Shown: positions 26,021 to 34,670, counted from the stretch's first letter. The stretch: 64,000 bases of DNA from Pelagibius litoralis (GCF_011683915.1 NZ_JAAQPH010000004.1:248001-312000); one strand, 5' to 3'. Notes: generated by a model from the sequence alone, not told the origin. Translations and numbers: made by a program.

Positions 26021-26455
26021 CTATTGGCTTTGGCGGGGCAGGGGTCGCCAGTCCGGCGGCGCCATTTCGAAACCCTCAAACTGAAAACCGGGCGCCACGG
26101 TACAGCCGACCAGGGTCCAGGCGCCCAGCGATTCGGCGGTCTGCCAGACCCCGGCGGGCACGACGATCTGCGGGCGCTGCCGGACCGCCAGCTCCGGCCC
26201 CAGGGTCTGGGCCTCGGCGTCATGTCCATCAGCTGAGAGGGTCAGGACCAGCGGCGCGCCGGCGTACCAGTGCCAGACCTCCGCCGCATCGACCCGGTGC
26301 CAGTGGGAGTGTTCGCCGGCCGCCAGCAGATAGTAGATCGCCGTCGAAGCAGGGCGTCCGTCCGCCGGGGCGGGGTCGCGGAAAGTCTCGCGGAAGTGGC
26401 CGCCCTCCGGGTGCGGCTGCAGGTCAAGCTGGGCGATGATGCCGGCGGCGTCCAT
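26021..26455 (-). CDS. Cupin domain protein (DUF985/Cupin_5)
   Basis: A 144-residue single-domain cupin. It has the family start LDLQPHPEGGHFRETFRDP, the first cupin histidines in SHWHRVDAAEVWHWYAG (about 50-66), and the closing PAGVWQTAESLGAWTLVGCTVAPGF. A metal site is likely from the HxH arrangement. The role is unknown; relatives were proposed as sugar epimerase-like. It is convergent with the EamA gene (7 bp gap) and divergent from a methyltransferase across a CtrA-type box. Confidence 0.87.
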   Translation of the reverse strand: MDAAGIIAQLDLQPHPEGGHFRETFRDPAPADGRPASTAIYYLLAAGEHSHWHRVDAAEVWHWYAGAPLVLTLSADGHDAEAQTLGPELAVRQRPQIVVPAGVWQTAESLGAWTLVGCTVAPGFQFEGFEMAPPDWRPLPRQSQ

Positions 26456-26498
26456 GATGCGCGCTCCTTTTCTGCCGGTAGCGGGGCGGGGCTGGCTG

Positions 26499-26514
26499 TT
26501 AAGGATGGATTAAC
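26499..26514 (+). promoter_or_regulatory. CtrA-type binding box upstream of a methyltransferase gene
   Basis: TTAA at 26499-26502, seven bases (ggatgga), then TTAAC at 26510-26514. This is an exact match to the alphaproteobacterial CtrA consensus TTAA-N7-TTAAC. It lies 55 bp before the methyltransferase ATG (26569) and 44 bp from the divergent cupin start. Function is inferred from the motif. Confidence 0.6.
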
Positions 26515-26568
26515 CATAACGGCCCGAAGGTCGCAAGCGGCGCCCCGTTGTGCTAAAGAAGGTCCGTT

Positions 26569-27327
26569 ATGTGGCATGATGTCGTTGATCTGCGGGAGTT
26601 TTATGAAACCCGCCGCGGCCAGGTGGCGCGCCATATGGTGCGCCGCGCGGTGCGCTCCATCTGGCCGGACTTGACTGGCCAGACCCTGCTGGGCCTGGGT
26701 TTCGCCACCCCCTATCTGCGTCAGTTCAAGAACCAGACCGAACGGACCCTGGCTTTCATGCCGGCCTCCCAGGGGGTGCTGCATTGGCCGCCGGAAGGGC
26801 CGGGCGTGGTGTCGCTGGTCGAGGAGACCGAACTACCGCTGCCCGATTACTCCGTCGACCGCGTTCTGCTGGTGCATGGTCTGGAGAACAGCGAAGCCCT
26901 GCGTGCCCTGCTGCGGGAGATCTGGCGCGTGTTGACCGGTGACGGCCGGCTGCTGGTGGTGGTGCCGAACCGCCGTGGCATCTGGGCGCGCTCGGACCGT
27001 ACGCCGTTGGGCTGGGGGCATCCCTACAGCGGCGCCCAGCTTTCACGATTGCTGCGCGACAACATGTTCATTCCGGCCCGCACCGAGCGGGCGCTCTACG
27101 TGCCGCCGACCCGGTCGCATACGCTGCTGCGCTCGGCGCCGGCTTTTGAGCGTATCGGTGCGCGCTTCTTTCCCACCTTTGCCGGTGTGGTGATGATCGA
27201 GTCCGGCAAGCAGCTCTATGCCGGCACCATGAAGCGGGCGCCGCGCCGCCTTGGCCGGCCGGTGGTGGTTCAGTTGCCCCAGGCCGCCGGGCGCGTTCAC
27301 CGCGAGAAGACGCCCAAGCTGACCTGA
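26569..27327 (+). CDS. Class I SAM-dependent methyltransferase-like protein
   Basis: A 252-residue protein. A methyltransferase type-11 core lies at about 35-145, with a degenerate motif I (TLLGLGFATPYL in place of D-x-G-x-G) and a clear downstream block PDYSVDRVLLVHGLEN...LLREIWRVLTGDGRLLVVVPN. Members of this alphaproteobacterial family are commonly found near glyoxalase II genes; that gene is not here. The C-terminal ~90 residues include a basic tail. The weakened SAM motif suggests altered binding or a non-catalytic role. A CtrA-type box stands in its promoter region. Confidence 0.82.
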   Translation: MWHDVVDLREFYETRRGQVARHMVRRAVRSIWPDLTGQTLLGLGFATPYLRQFKNQTERTLAFMPASQGVLHWPPEGPGVVSLVEETELPLPDYSVDRVLLVHGLENSEALRALLREIWRVLTGDGRLLVVVPNRRGIWARSDRTPLGWGHPYSGAQLSRLLRDNMFIPARTERALYVPPTRSHTLLRSAPAFERIGARFFPTFAGVVMIESGKQLYAGTMKRAPRRLGRPVVVQLPQAAGRVHREKTPKLT

Positions 27328-27333
27328 TCCGGT

Positions 27334-27417
27334 CTAGCGCAAAGCGAAGGCAAGCGATGCCGCCAAGACCGCGAAGCTGACACCCCAAAAAGTCCATAAG
27401 AGAAGTCGGTGGCGCAT
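27334..27417 (-). CDS. Possible 27-residue single-pass membrane peptide
   Basis: On the minus strand, 12 bp after the stop of the ferric-reductase-type gene, ATG 27417 opens a 28-codon frame ending TAG at 27334. The peptide is MRHRLLLWTFWG followed by a hydrophobic run (VSFAVLAASLAFAL) and a final arginine: a positively charged start and one membrane-spanning helix. It has only a weak ribosome site (AGGGT), so translation would probably be coupled to the upstream gene. By analogy to small subunits of membrane redox enzymes it could be an accessory subunit. This is inference. Confidence 0.4.
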   Translation of the reverse strand: MRHRLLLWTFWGVSFAVLAASLAFALR

Positions 27418-27429
27418 TGGTGACCCTGT

Positions 27430-28785
27430 TCAATCGTAGCTGAATTTTTCGGAGACGATTTGGCGCATCGGCACGCCAAGCTTCTCCAGTGTTTCTTCGA
27501 CGCTGTCGATCATCGCTGCCGGGCCGCAAACGACATAGAGCCAGTCGGCGGCATTTTCGATGTCGAGCAGTTGCGCCAAGACCGGCCCGTCGAGTTGTCC
27601 CCTCGGCCCATCCCACAAGTTGGGCGGTTCCGAGAGGACCAAGTGGACATCGAGCCGCAGGCGCTTTGCCAAGTCGTCAAGTTCGGCGCGGTACAAGATC
27701 TGTTCGGCCAAGCGATTGCCGTAGACGAGCTTCATTGGCCGCGGGTCCCGCTCGGCGTGCAGTTGGCGCAGAATGCTCATGATGGGCGCGATGCCGACAC
27801 CGCCAGCGATAAGGATCAGCCCGGCGGCCGTCCTGCCGGACAGGGTCAAATTGCCGTGCGGCCCGTCGACGTAGGCGCTGGTGCCGAGTGGCAGAGCACC
27901 GATGGTATCGGTGAAATCGCCGACCTCCTTGATCGTGAAGCCAAGTCTTGGCCGGTCCGCCGGGCAGGAGCTGATCGAAAAGGGGTGCTCGGTGATTGCG
28001 AAGGGCTGGCGGCCCAAAGTCAGCCAGACGAACTGTCCGGCCTGGAAGTCGATGGCCTGACCGCGAAGCGGCTCAATTACGACAGTCCAGGTTTTGAGGG
28101 CGGCCTGCTCCACCGAGACGACCCGATAGCGATGGCGCAGTTGTCGAAATGGCGTCACCAGGTAGACCACAAGCAGTGTCAGCAAGGCGATGGCGACCAT
28201 GACAAGCCAGAACGTTTCCAGCGTCGGATGCCCGCTGTAGCGCCCGGCCTCGATGGCATGGTGTGCGCCGGCAATGGCGATGGCGGCGGCCCCCAGACCG
28301 TGGGAGAGGCGCCAGGTTTCGTATCGGTAGGGCAGCTTGTCGCGGCCTATCGCCAACAGGATCAGTATCGCCAACAGAATCCAGGCGACAACCCCGGTGG
28401 CGACCGAAGCCGCGTCGAGACCCAGTGCGTACTGGCCGCTTGGATCCCAAGGTAAGGTGTGTTTGAGCGGCGTCGCGTAGAGAAAGGGGTGGATGAGTAT
28501 GAAGACGACGAGTGAACGCGCGATCAGCTGATGAAATCGCATGGTCAGATCGATTCCGACACGGCCCGACACGGCCCGGAACCGGCCAGAGAGCACGAAT
28601 TCCATCAGCAGCATGGCGAAGGCGACCATGGCGAGCGCTGAGGAAAGCTCGTCTCGGAACCCCCGCGGCTCGATGCCTTGGGCGTAAGCCAAAGCCAGGG
28701 GCGCAAGGGCGACACTGATATACCCGGTCAGCAGCCATAGGGGATGGATCCGGTATAGGATCGGCTCTTTTCGGTCACCGCGCAC
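27430..28785 (-). CDS. Ferric reductase-like transmembrane flavocytochrome
   Basis: A 451-residue membrane oxidoreductase. About six hydrophobic helices at residues 10-225 form a ferric-reductase-like (Ferric_reduct) domain with heme-ligand candidate histidines (MRFHQLIARSLVVFILIH and SHGLGAAAIAIAGAHH). An FAD-binding segment follows (ITEHPFSISSCP at about 270), then an NAD(P)-binding ferredoxin-reductase domain (LIAGGVGIAPIMSILR at about 325, VVCGPAAMIDSVEETL near the end). It would move electrons from cytosolic NAD(P)H across the membrane to ferric iron or another acceptor. The start is GTG 28785 with GAGGGG upstream. A tiny membrane peptide may be co-translated downstream. Confidence 0.9.
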   Translation of the reverse strand: MRGDRKEPILYRIHPLWLLTGYISVALAPLALAYAQGIEPRGFRDELSSALAMVAFAMLLMEFVLSGRFRAVSGRVGIDLTMRFHQLIARSLVVFILIHPFLYATPLKHTLPWDPSGQYALGLDAASVATGVVAWILLAILILLAIGRDKLPYRYETWRLSHGLGAAAIAIAGAHHAIEAGRYSGHPTLETFWLVMVAIALLTLLVVYLVTPFRQLRHRYRVVSVEQAALKTWTVVIEPLRGQAIDFQAGQFVWLTLGRQPFAITEHPFSISSCPADRPRLGFTIKEVGDFTDTIGALPLGTSAYVDGPHGNLTLSGRTAAGLILIAGGVGIAPIMSILRQLHAERDPRPMKLVYGNRLAEQILYRAELDDLAKRLRLDVHLVLSEPPNLWDGPRGQLDGPVLAQLLDIENAADWLYVVCGPAAMIDSVEETLEKLGVPMRQIVSEKFSYD

Positions 28786-29351
28786 CCGTCAATCCCCTCT
28801 AAACTTCGGCGTGTTTCGAATCCGCCTTTCCGTCCTCTGCGGGACCATGATGGGCGATTTTCCCAGAATCGGAGACGCGGTGCAGCAACGCTATGCGGTT
28901 TTGCGATTAAGATCCGAAAGTTTTTGCGGCATACCCGTGGTTCGCAGCGTCAGCGGGGCGGGAAGCAGCCTGTTCCTTTACTGTACCAGCCATCCAGGTT
29001 GGGAAACAGGGATTGCGGTCCTCTCGAGAACTGTCCGACAGCATGGTCGATGTCGGGCGCCTGGGATGTTAGCTTAGAGCCATAAAGCCCGCCGTATCGT
29101 TTCGGCGGGGTGAGGGCTTAACTGAGAGCCTTGAGAAAAGACCGCTTCTGCCCCCTATCCGTGCCGCCGCCATCCAGCATGGCCACGACGGGGTTGCGCC
29201 AACGACACTGCGGCAAATGGTTGCAGCGGCGCTGCGTCTCATTCCGAAAGGGGCAGGACGGCCTCTATATCAGGTCCATGACATTCCGACCCCCTCACGT
29301 TCAGACCCGTGACATTCGGACCGACATCACAGAAGTCGAAGCGAGAACGTC
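28786..29351. other. Long intergenic/leader region upstream of cydA
   Basis: About 565 bp between the divergent reductase gene and cydA. A hairpin CCCGCCG-tatcgttt-CGGCGGG lies at 29088-29109, and two similar TGACATTCGGACC/TGACATTCCGACC words lie at about 29278-29324. No FNR box or known riboswitch was recognised. Short open frames here (such as 28811-29077) have no family features and I do not call them. Confidence 0.45.
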
Positions 29352-30746
29352 ATGAGTGATTTCTTCGATGCGACAGTTCTGGCCCGGGCGCAGTTCGCCT
29401 TTACCGTCGCGTTCCACATCGTCTTTCCGTCCTTTACCATCGGCCTGGCCAGTTATCTGGTGGTGCTGGAAGGGCTCTGGCTTGCCAAGAAGCAGGATGT
29501 CTACCTGCGGCTCTACAAGTACTGGTCCAAGATTTTCGCCCTGTCTTTCGGTATGGGCGTCGTCTCCGGCATCGTGATGAGCTACCAGTTCGGCACCAAC
29601 TGGGGGCCTTTCTCGGACATGACCGGTCCGGTCCTCGGCCCGCTGCTGGGCTATGAGGTCTTGACCGCCTTCTTCCTGGAGGCCGGTTTCCTGGGCGTCA
29701 TGTTGTTCGGCATGAACCGTGTGGGCCCGAAACTGCATTTCTTCTCCACGCTCATGGTCGGCGTCGGCACGCTTTTCTCCGCCTTCTGGATTCTCTCGGC
29801 GAATTCCTGGATGCAGACGCCTCAGGGCTTTGCCATCGAGAACGGCCAGTTCGTTCCGGTCGACTGGTGGCTGATCGTTTTCAACCCCTCCTTTCCCTAT
29901 CGCCTGGTTCATATGGTGCTGGCCGCCTACCTGACGACGGCCTTCGTCGTTGCTGCGGTGGGCGCCTATCATCTGTTGAAGGACAAGCAGAACAAGGCCG
30001 CGCAGATCATGTTTTCCATGGCCATGTGGATGGCCCTGCTGGTGGCGCCGCTGCAGCTTGTTGCCGGGGACCTGCACGGCCTCAACACCCTGGAGCATCA
30101 ACCGGCCAAGGTCGCGGCGATGGAGGGGCACTGGGAAACCCGGCGCGGCGCCCCGCTGGTTCTCTTCGGCTTGCCGGATATGGCGGCCGAGGTGACGCAT
30201 TTCGAAGTCGCCATTCCCAAGCTCGGCAGCCTGATCCTGACCCACGAGTGGGACGGCGAGGTGCAGGGACTGAAAGACTGGCCGCCGGAGGATCGCCCGA
30301 ACGCGGCGATCGTGTTCTGGAGCTTTCGCATCATGGTGGGCCTCGGCCTGCTGATGATCTTGGTCGGCGGGCTCAGCCTTTTCATGCGCTGGCGCGGCCG
30401 GCTGTATGATCAGCCCTGGTTTCTGCGCTTGGCCCTGGTGATGGGTCCCAGCGGATTCGTGGCCGTCCTCGCCGGCTGGTTCACGACGGAGGTCGGGCGT
30501 CAGCCTTATCTGGTGTATGGCCTGCTGCGCACGTCGGACGGGGTATCGCCCATCGATGCCCTGGCGGTCGGCACCTCGCTGGCGGCTTTCGCGGTGGTCT
30601 ACTTCGTGGTCTTCGGGGCGGGCATCTACTATCTGCTTCGGCTCATGCGCCAGCCGCCGCGCGCCGATGAGCCGGGACCGCAAGGTGACGCACCGCTGCG
30701 CGCCGCCGGTATCGCTTCGGTCCCGCCGCCCCGGCCGGCGGAATAA
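29352..30746 (+). CDS. cydA: Cytochrome bd-type quinol oxidase subunit I
   Basis: A 464-residue membrane subunit of the bd-type terminal oxidase, which oxidises quinol and reduces oxygen to water without proton pumping. Heme ligands and key residues are visible: H22 in AFHIVFPS, E102 and E110 in YEVLTAFFLEAG, H187 in YRLVHMVLAAY. The periplasmic Q loop (about 230-285, with GHWETRRGAPLVLFGLPD) is of the short CioA type associated with cyanide-insensitive oxidases. It is followed after 16 bp by cydB and then a CydX-like gene. The 565-bp leader suggests oxygen-dependent control, but no site could be named. Confidence 0.96.
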   Translation: MSDFFDATVLARAQFAFTVAFHIVFPSFTIGLASYLVVLEGLWLAKKQDVYLRLYKYWSKIFALSFGMGVVSGIVMSYQFGTNWGPFSDMTGPVLGPLLGYEVLTAFFLEAGFLGVMLFGMNRVGPKLHFFSTLMVGVGTLFSAFWILSANSWMQTPQGFAIENGQFVPVDWWLIVFNPSFPYRLVHMVLAAYLTTAFVVAAVGAYHLLKDKQNKAAQIMFSMAMWMALLVAPLQLVAGDLHGLNTLEHQPAKVAAMEGHWETRRGAPLVLFGLPDMAAEVTHFEVAIPKLGSLILTHEWDGEVQGLKDWPPEDRPNAAIVFWSFRIMVGLGLLMILVGGLSLFMRWRGRLYDQPWFLRLALVMGPSGFVAVLAGWFTTEVGRQPYLVYGLLRTSDGVSPIDALAVGTSLAAFAVVYFVVFGAGIYYLLRLMRQPPRADEPGPQGDAPLRAAGIASVPPPRPAE

Positions 30747-30762
30747 AGGAGGAGGCAGCAGC

Positions 30763-31764
30763 ATGTTCGATCTGGCACTTATCTGGGGTCTTCTGATCGC
30801 GCTGGCGGTTCTGATCTACGTGATTCTCGACGGTTTTGATCTCGGCATCGGCATCCTCTTCCCGCTCATCAAGGGTGAACAGAACCGCGACGTCATGATG
30901 AACAGCGTGGCGCCGGTGTGGGACGGCAACGAGACCTGGCTGGTTCTCGGCGGCGGTGGTCTCTTTGCGGTTTTCCCTCTGGCCTATTCGGTGATTCTGA
31001 CATCTCTCTACGCGCCGCTGATCGCCATGCTGCTGGCGTTGATCTTCCGCGGTGTGGCTTTCGAGTTCCGTTTCAAGGATGCCAGGCACAAGCCGCTTTG
31101 GGATCTGGCTTTCGCCGGCGGTTCGATCCTGGCGACTTTCTGTCAGGGTGTTGTGCTCGGCGCCTTCATCCAGGGGATCGAGGTTCAGGACCGCGCCTAT
31201 GCCGGTGGCTGGTTCGACTGGCTGACACCGTTCAGCCTCTTCACCGGCTTTGCCCTGGTGGTCGGCTATGCGCTGCTCGGTGCCGGTTGGCTGGTGATGA
31301 AGACCGAAGGTCCGCTGCAGGCGCGCGTCTATGACCTTATGACGGGCCTGGCGGCGGGTTTGGTCTTCTGCATCGGGATCGTCAGTCTTTGGACGCCGCT
31401 GCTGAATGCGGAAATTGCCGGGCGCTGGTTTTCCTGGCCCGGCCTGCTCTATCTGTCGCCGGTGCCGATCCTGGTCCTGGTCAGTGCCCTCGGTCTTTAC
31501 CGCGCGATCAGGCAACGCCGCGAGGTGCTGCCCTTCGTGCTCTCGCTGGGGCTCTTCGTTCTTTCCTATGCCGGGCTTGGGCTCAGCCTCTATCCCAACA
31601 TCGTTCCGCCCGACGTGACCCTCTGGCAGGCGGCGGCGCCGGATAAGACGCTTGGTTTCATGCTTGTCGGTGCGGCGATCCTGCTGCCGCTGATCCTTGG
31701 CTATACCAGTTATGCCTACTGGGTGTTTCGCGGCAAGGTGAGGCCCGGGGACGGCTATCATTGA
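30763..31764 (+). CDS. cydB: Cytochrome bd-type quinol oxidase subunit II
   Basis: A 333-residue polytopic subunit II. It has the diagnostic ILDGFDLGIGILFPL near the N-terminus, VWDGNETWLVLGGGGLFAVFPLAYS at about 48-72, and the RGVAFEFRFK segment. AAGGAGG at 30746-30752 overlaps the cydA stop codon, and ATG 30763 follows; the longer open frame upstream is within cydA in another frame. Its stop codon overlaps the TTG start of the small third gene. Confidence 0.96.
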   Translation: MFDLALIWGLLIALAVLIYVILDGFDLGIGILFPLIKGEQNRDVMMNSVAPVWDGNETWLVLGGGGLFAVFPLAYSVILTSLYAPLIAMLLALIFRGVAFEFRFKDARHKPLWDLAFAGGSILATFCQGVVLGAFIQGIEVQDRAYAGGWFDWLTPFSLFTGFALVVGYALLGAGWLVMKTEGPLQARVYDLMTGLAAGLVFCIGIVSLWTPLLNAEIAGRWFSWPGLLYLSPVPILVLVSALGLYRAIRQRREVLPFVLSLGLFVLSYAGLGLSLYPNIVPPDVTLWQAAAPDKTLGFMLVGAAILLPLILGYTSYAYWVFRGKVRPGDGYH

Positions 31765-31898
31765 CCGGTGATCGCGACGGAAACGGCGGCCTGAAGCCGG
31801 CGCTGCGGCGGTTCCTCTGGTTTGTCTTTCTTTGGATGGCCGGGGTCGGCACCCTGGCCGCTGCGGCCTACCTGCTGCGTCTGACCCTGGGGCTTTAG
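31761..31898 (+). CDS. CydX-like small subunit (DUF2474 type)
   Basis: A 45-residue protein: a 16-residue charged N-terminus (TGDRDGNGGLKPALRR), one hydrophobic helix (FLWFVFLWMAGVGTLAAAAYLL) and a short tail. The FLWF..LWM..VGTLA..AYL pattern is that of DUF2474, found downstream of cydB in many proteobacteria and analogous to E. coli CydX, which stabilises the oxidase hemes. It starts at TTG 31761, overlapping the cydB stop (TTGA), so translation is coupled. Confidence 0.75.
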   Translation: MTGDRDGNGGLKPALRRFLWFVFLWMAGVGTLAAAAYLLRLTLGL

Positions 31899-31915
31899 AC
31901 TTTTTTGGTTTAGAC

Positions 31916-32015
31916 GGCGCCGGCCCGCACCCCCTCCCGGCCACCCATATCATAATGGCATTGGGTGGCCGGGAGGGGGTGCGGGCTGGAACCGTATCGA
32001 CGCAAGTCGAAGACG
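31916..32015. repeat. Palindromic repeat element, copy A
   Basis: A 100-bp element found again at 61850-61951. It contains a 25-bp stem (arms 31922-31946 and 31963-31987, one G-T pair) with a 16-base loop, followed by a mini-hairpin TCGAC-GCAA-GTCGA (31997-32010) with a GNRA-type loop. It fills the space between the convergent 3' ends of the CydX-like gene and a methyltransferase, so it could also end both transcripts. Confidence 0.85.
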
Positions 32016-32017
32016 CT

Positions 32018-32788
32018 TTAGGCGAGGCGGCCCAGGGGAATGATCTCCCGAGAATTTGCCGCATAGGCGCCGCCTTCCCAGTCGCCGAGCCATTCGTCGA
32101 CCGCCAGGCCCGCGTCCGCCAGTATCGCCGCGAGTCTATCGTGAGGCGTAAAACGAATCTTCGATGTCGCCGACAAGACTCGTTCGCTGCTGGCGATCCG
32201 GTAGTGCGTTTCATAGGTGACAATGCCGGTTTTCGCATCATGGTTCGCGTCGTTCCAGGCTTCGACCCTGCCAAGCTGCGGATGCATCAAACTGCGTTGC
32301 GAGCTTTCCGCGACCCAACCCCGCCAGGCCCCGGCGGCAGGGTTGCGGGTATCGAAGATGAAGCGGCCCTGCGGCGCCAGGTGGGCGGCGACGGTGGCCA
32401 GCGCCGCCTGCTGATCGCTGTCGGTGAGGAAGGCCTGAAAGGCGTGGCCGGTCAGCAGGACGAGATCGAACTGCCGGCCGAGCCTGACTGTTCGGGCATC
32501 CGCCTCGCGCCAAGTGACCTTGTCACCGCCGGGTCGCTGCCGTGCGATGTCGAGCATCGCCGCCGCCGGATCGACGCCGGTCACTTCTCTGCCGCCCGCG
32601 CTTCTATTCGTGGCGAGGCGCGTCGCCAGCTGGCCGGTGCCGCAGCCGAGATCGAGAACCGACCCGGCAGGTTTCGCCAGTTGCAGGCAGTATTCGAAAT
32701 CGGGCGCCCAGCCGTTTTCCAGATCGTAGAACTGTGCCAGTTCCCGGTCCCGGTACAGCCTGTCGTTTTGCGGATCGTCTTGCGGCAT
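32018..32788 (-). CDS. Class I SAM-dependent methyltransferase
   Basis: A 256-residue methyltransferase. Motif I is VLDLGCGTGQLA at 44-55, the acidic motif II region VTGVDPAAAMLD at about 68-79, and the post-motif block LAPQGRFIFDTRNP at about 137. The substrate is unknown. It lies 39 bp upstream of metW on the shared strand order (metX-metW-this gene), so it could belong to the methionine operon's tail. A palindromic repeat abuts its stop codon. Confidence 0.88.
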   Translation of the reverse strand: MPQDDPQNDRLYRDRELAQFYDLENGWAPDFEYCLQLAKPAGSVLDLGCGTGQLATRLATNRSAGGREVTGVDPAAAMLDIARQRPGGDKVTWREADARTVRLGRQFDLVLLTGHAFQAFLTDSDQQAALATVAAHLAPQGRFIFDTRNPAAGAWRGWVAESSQRSLMHPQLGRVEAWNDANHDAKTGIVTYETHYRIASSERVLSATSKIRFTPHDRLAAILADAGLAVDEWLGDWEGGAYAANSREIIPLGRLA

Positions 32789-32827
32789 GGTTTTCGCTGG
32801 CGCGGTTTAAACGGTCGCCACAGTCCG

Positions 32828-33466
32828 CTAGTCCTTCTTCAGGCGGAAGATTGCTTTCTCGCCCAGCAGGTTGGCCAGGCGTCCGCCGCCAAGGCCGCTT
32901 TGCAGGCGGTCGCCGCCCAGCACCAGGGTTTCCTCAATCTCCATGCCGCAGGCATGGCAGAGATCGGTGAAGTCCCTGATGGTGCAGAAATGGATGTTCG
33001 GCGTCTCGTACCAAGCCTCCGGAATAGAGTCGGTTACCGGCATCCGGCCCCGGAACGCCAGGTGCAAGCGCACCCGCCAGTGACCGAAATTGGGGAAGGA
33101 GACGATGGCATGGCGGCCGATGCGCGCCATCTGCTCCAGCACCTGTCGCGGATCCCGTGTGGCCTGCAGGGTCAGGCTCAGGATCGCATAATCGAAGGCG
33201 TCGCTGGGGTAGTCACCCAGGTCGGTATCGGCGTCGCCCTGAATAACCGAAAGGCCGCGCGCGACGCAGGCGTTCACATTGCGCTGAGAGAGTTCCATGC
33301 CGCGGCCCACGACCTGACGGTGGCGCGCCAGGTGGTCCAGCAGGGCGCCGTCACTGCAGCCGATATCGAGCACCCGCGCGCCCGGTTCCACCATCCCGGC
33401 GATAAGGGCGAGGTCGCTGCGCAGCGCGGCGGCCTGGGTCGCGGAAGGATTGTCGAGCGGACTCAT
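32828..33466 (-). CDS. metW: Methionine biosynthesis protein MetW
   Basis: A 212-residue methyltransferase-fold protein. VLDIGCSDGALLDHLA is at about 34-49, and the MetW-specific VQGDADTDLGDYPSDAFDYAILSLTLQAT segment and FPNFGHWRVRLHLAFRGRMPVT block are present. MetW partners with MetX in homoserine acylation in many bacteria, probably modulating its activity. Its start is 25 bp past the metX stop, so they are co-transcribed. Confidence 0.95.
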   Translation of the reverse strand: MSPLDNPSATQAAALRSDLALIAGMVEPGARVLDIGCSDGALLDHLARHRQVVGRGMELSQRNVNACVARGLSVIQGDADTDLGDYPSDAFDYAILSLTLQATRDPRQVLEQMARIGRHAIVSFPNFGHWRVRLHLAFRGRMPVTDSIPEAWYETPNIHFCTIRDFTDLCHACGMEIEETLVLGGDRLQSGLGGGRLANLLGEKAIFRLKKD

Positions 33467-33491
33467 CGAGACGCCTTTGTCGAACAGGGTT

Positions 33492-34670
33492 TCACGGAAA
33501 ACTCAGTCCGCGGTGCTCGGCACAGCCGTTCAGGAAGCCGCACAGCGTATCCCTGAACTCCGGTTCGTCCAGCAGGAAGGCATCGTGGCCCGCATCGCTT
33601 TCGATCTCCACGAAGCTGACATCCGCGGCGGCGGCGTTCAGGGCGTGGACGACATCGCGGTTCTCCGCCGTGGGAAACAGCCAGTCGCTGGAAAAGGAGA
33701 TGACGCAGAAGCGCACCGGCGTAGAGCGGAATGCGTTGGCCAGCTTGCCGCCGAACTCCTCTGCCAGGTCGAAGTAGTCCATCGCCCGGGTGATGTAGAG
33801 GTAGGAGTTGGCGTCGAAGCGCTGCACGAAACTGGCGCCCTGATGGCGCAGATAGCTTTCGACCTGAAAGTCGGCATCGAAGCCGAAGGTCAGGCCTTTG
33901 CGGTCCTGCAGCCGGCGGCCGAACTTGCGATGCAGCGCCGGTTCCGAGAGATAGGTGATGTGGGCTGTCATGCGGGCGACGGCCAGGCCGCGGTCCGGGT
34001 TCCGGCCCTCCGCCAGGTAGCGCCCGCCGCACCAGTCCAGATCCGCCATGATCGCCTGGCGGCCCACCTCGTGGAAAGCGATGTTCTGCGCCGTGTGGCG
34101 CGCTGCCGTGGCAATCGGGATCGCCGCGAAAACCTTTTCCGGATAGCTGGCCGCCCACTGCAGCACCTGCATGCCGCCCATCGATCCGCCGGTCACGCAG
34201 AACAGCTTGTCGATTCCCAGATGGTCGATCAGCAGTTTCTGCGCGCGCACCATGTCGCCCAGGGTGATGACGGGCAGGTCCAGTGCCCAGGGCTCGCCGC
34301 TTGCCGGGTTGATCGACTTCGGGCCGGTGGTGCCCATGCAGCCGCCCAGCACGTTGATGCAGATGACGAAGTAGCGGTCGGTGTCGAGCGCCAGGCCCGG
34401 GCCGACCATCAGGCTCCACCAGCCGGGTTTGCCGGTCACCGGGTGGGTTTCGGCCACGAACTGGTCGCCGGTCAGGGCGTGGCAGACCAGGATGGCGTTG
34501 GATTTGTCGGCATTCAGCCTGCCGTAGGTCTGGTAGGCCAGGGTGAAAGGCCCCAGCTCCACCCCGCAGTCGAGCATAAAGGGCGCCTCACGGCCGAAGT
34601 CCGCCGTCGACCCGGCCTGCGGTGCGTCCGCCGTTCCAACCGGCTCCGTGATTTGCCGCTGATCGCTCAA
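33492..34670 (-). CDS. metX: Homoserine O-acyltransferase
   Basis: An alpha/beta-hydrolase-fold enzyme that acylates L-homoserine from acetyl- or succinyl-CoA, the committed step to methionine. The nucleophile serine is in [10 protein letters not shown], the catalytic aspartate in SSDWLFPT and the histidine in DAGHDAFLL, all at family spacing. The oxyanion region CHALTGDQ and the [12 protein letters not shown] block are conserved. The start is uncertain, with no ATG. I prefer TTG 34670, preceded by GGACGG, over TTG 34694. It heads metX-metW and is divergent from the chorismate mutase operon. Confidence 0.95.
   Translation of the reverse strand: MSDQRQITEPVGTADAPQAGSTADFGREAPFMLDCGVELGPFTLAYQTYGRLNADKSNAILVCHALTGDQFVAETHPVTGKPGWWSLMVGPGLALDTDRYFVICINVLGGCMGTTGPKSINPASGEPWALDLPVITLGDMVRAQKLLIDHLGIDKLFCVTGGSMGGMQVLQWAASYPEKVFAAIPIATAARHTAQNIAFHEVGRQAIMADLDWCGGRYLAEGRNPDRGLAVARMTAHITYLSEPALHRKFGRRLQDRKGLTFGFDADFQVESYLRHQGASFVQRFDANSYLYITRAMDYFDLAEEFGGKLANAFRSTPVRFCVISFSSDWLFPTAENRDVVHALNAAAADVSFVEIESDAGHDAFLLDEPEFRDTLCGFLNGCAEHRGLSFP

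Noticed and set aside
28811-29077. 88-codon open frame in the cydA leader
   Set aside because: GTG start, no ribosome site, no domain or membrane pattern; it looks like chance.
29131-29355. 74-codon open frame running into cydA
   Set aside because: TTG start, basic random-looking composition, ends within the cydA start region.
29301-30764. 487-codon minus-strand frame opposite cydA
   Set aside because: Histidine/glutamine-rich antisense composition with no family features; cydA is unambiguous.
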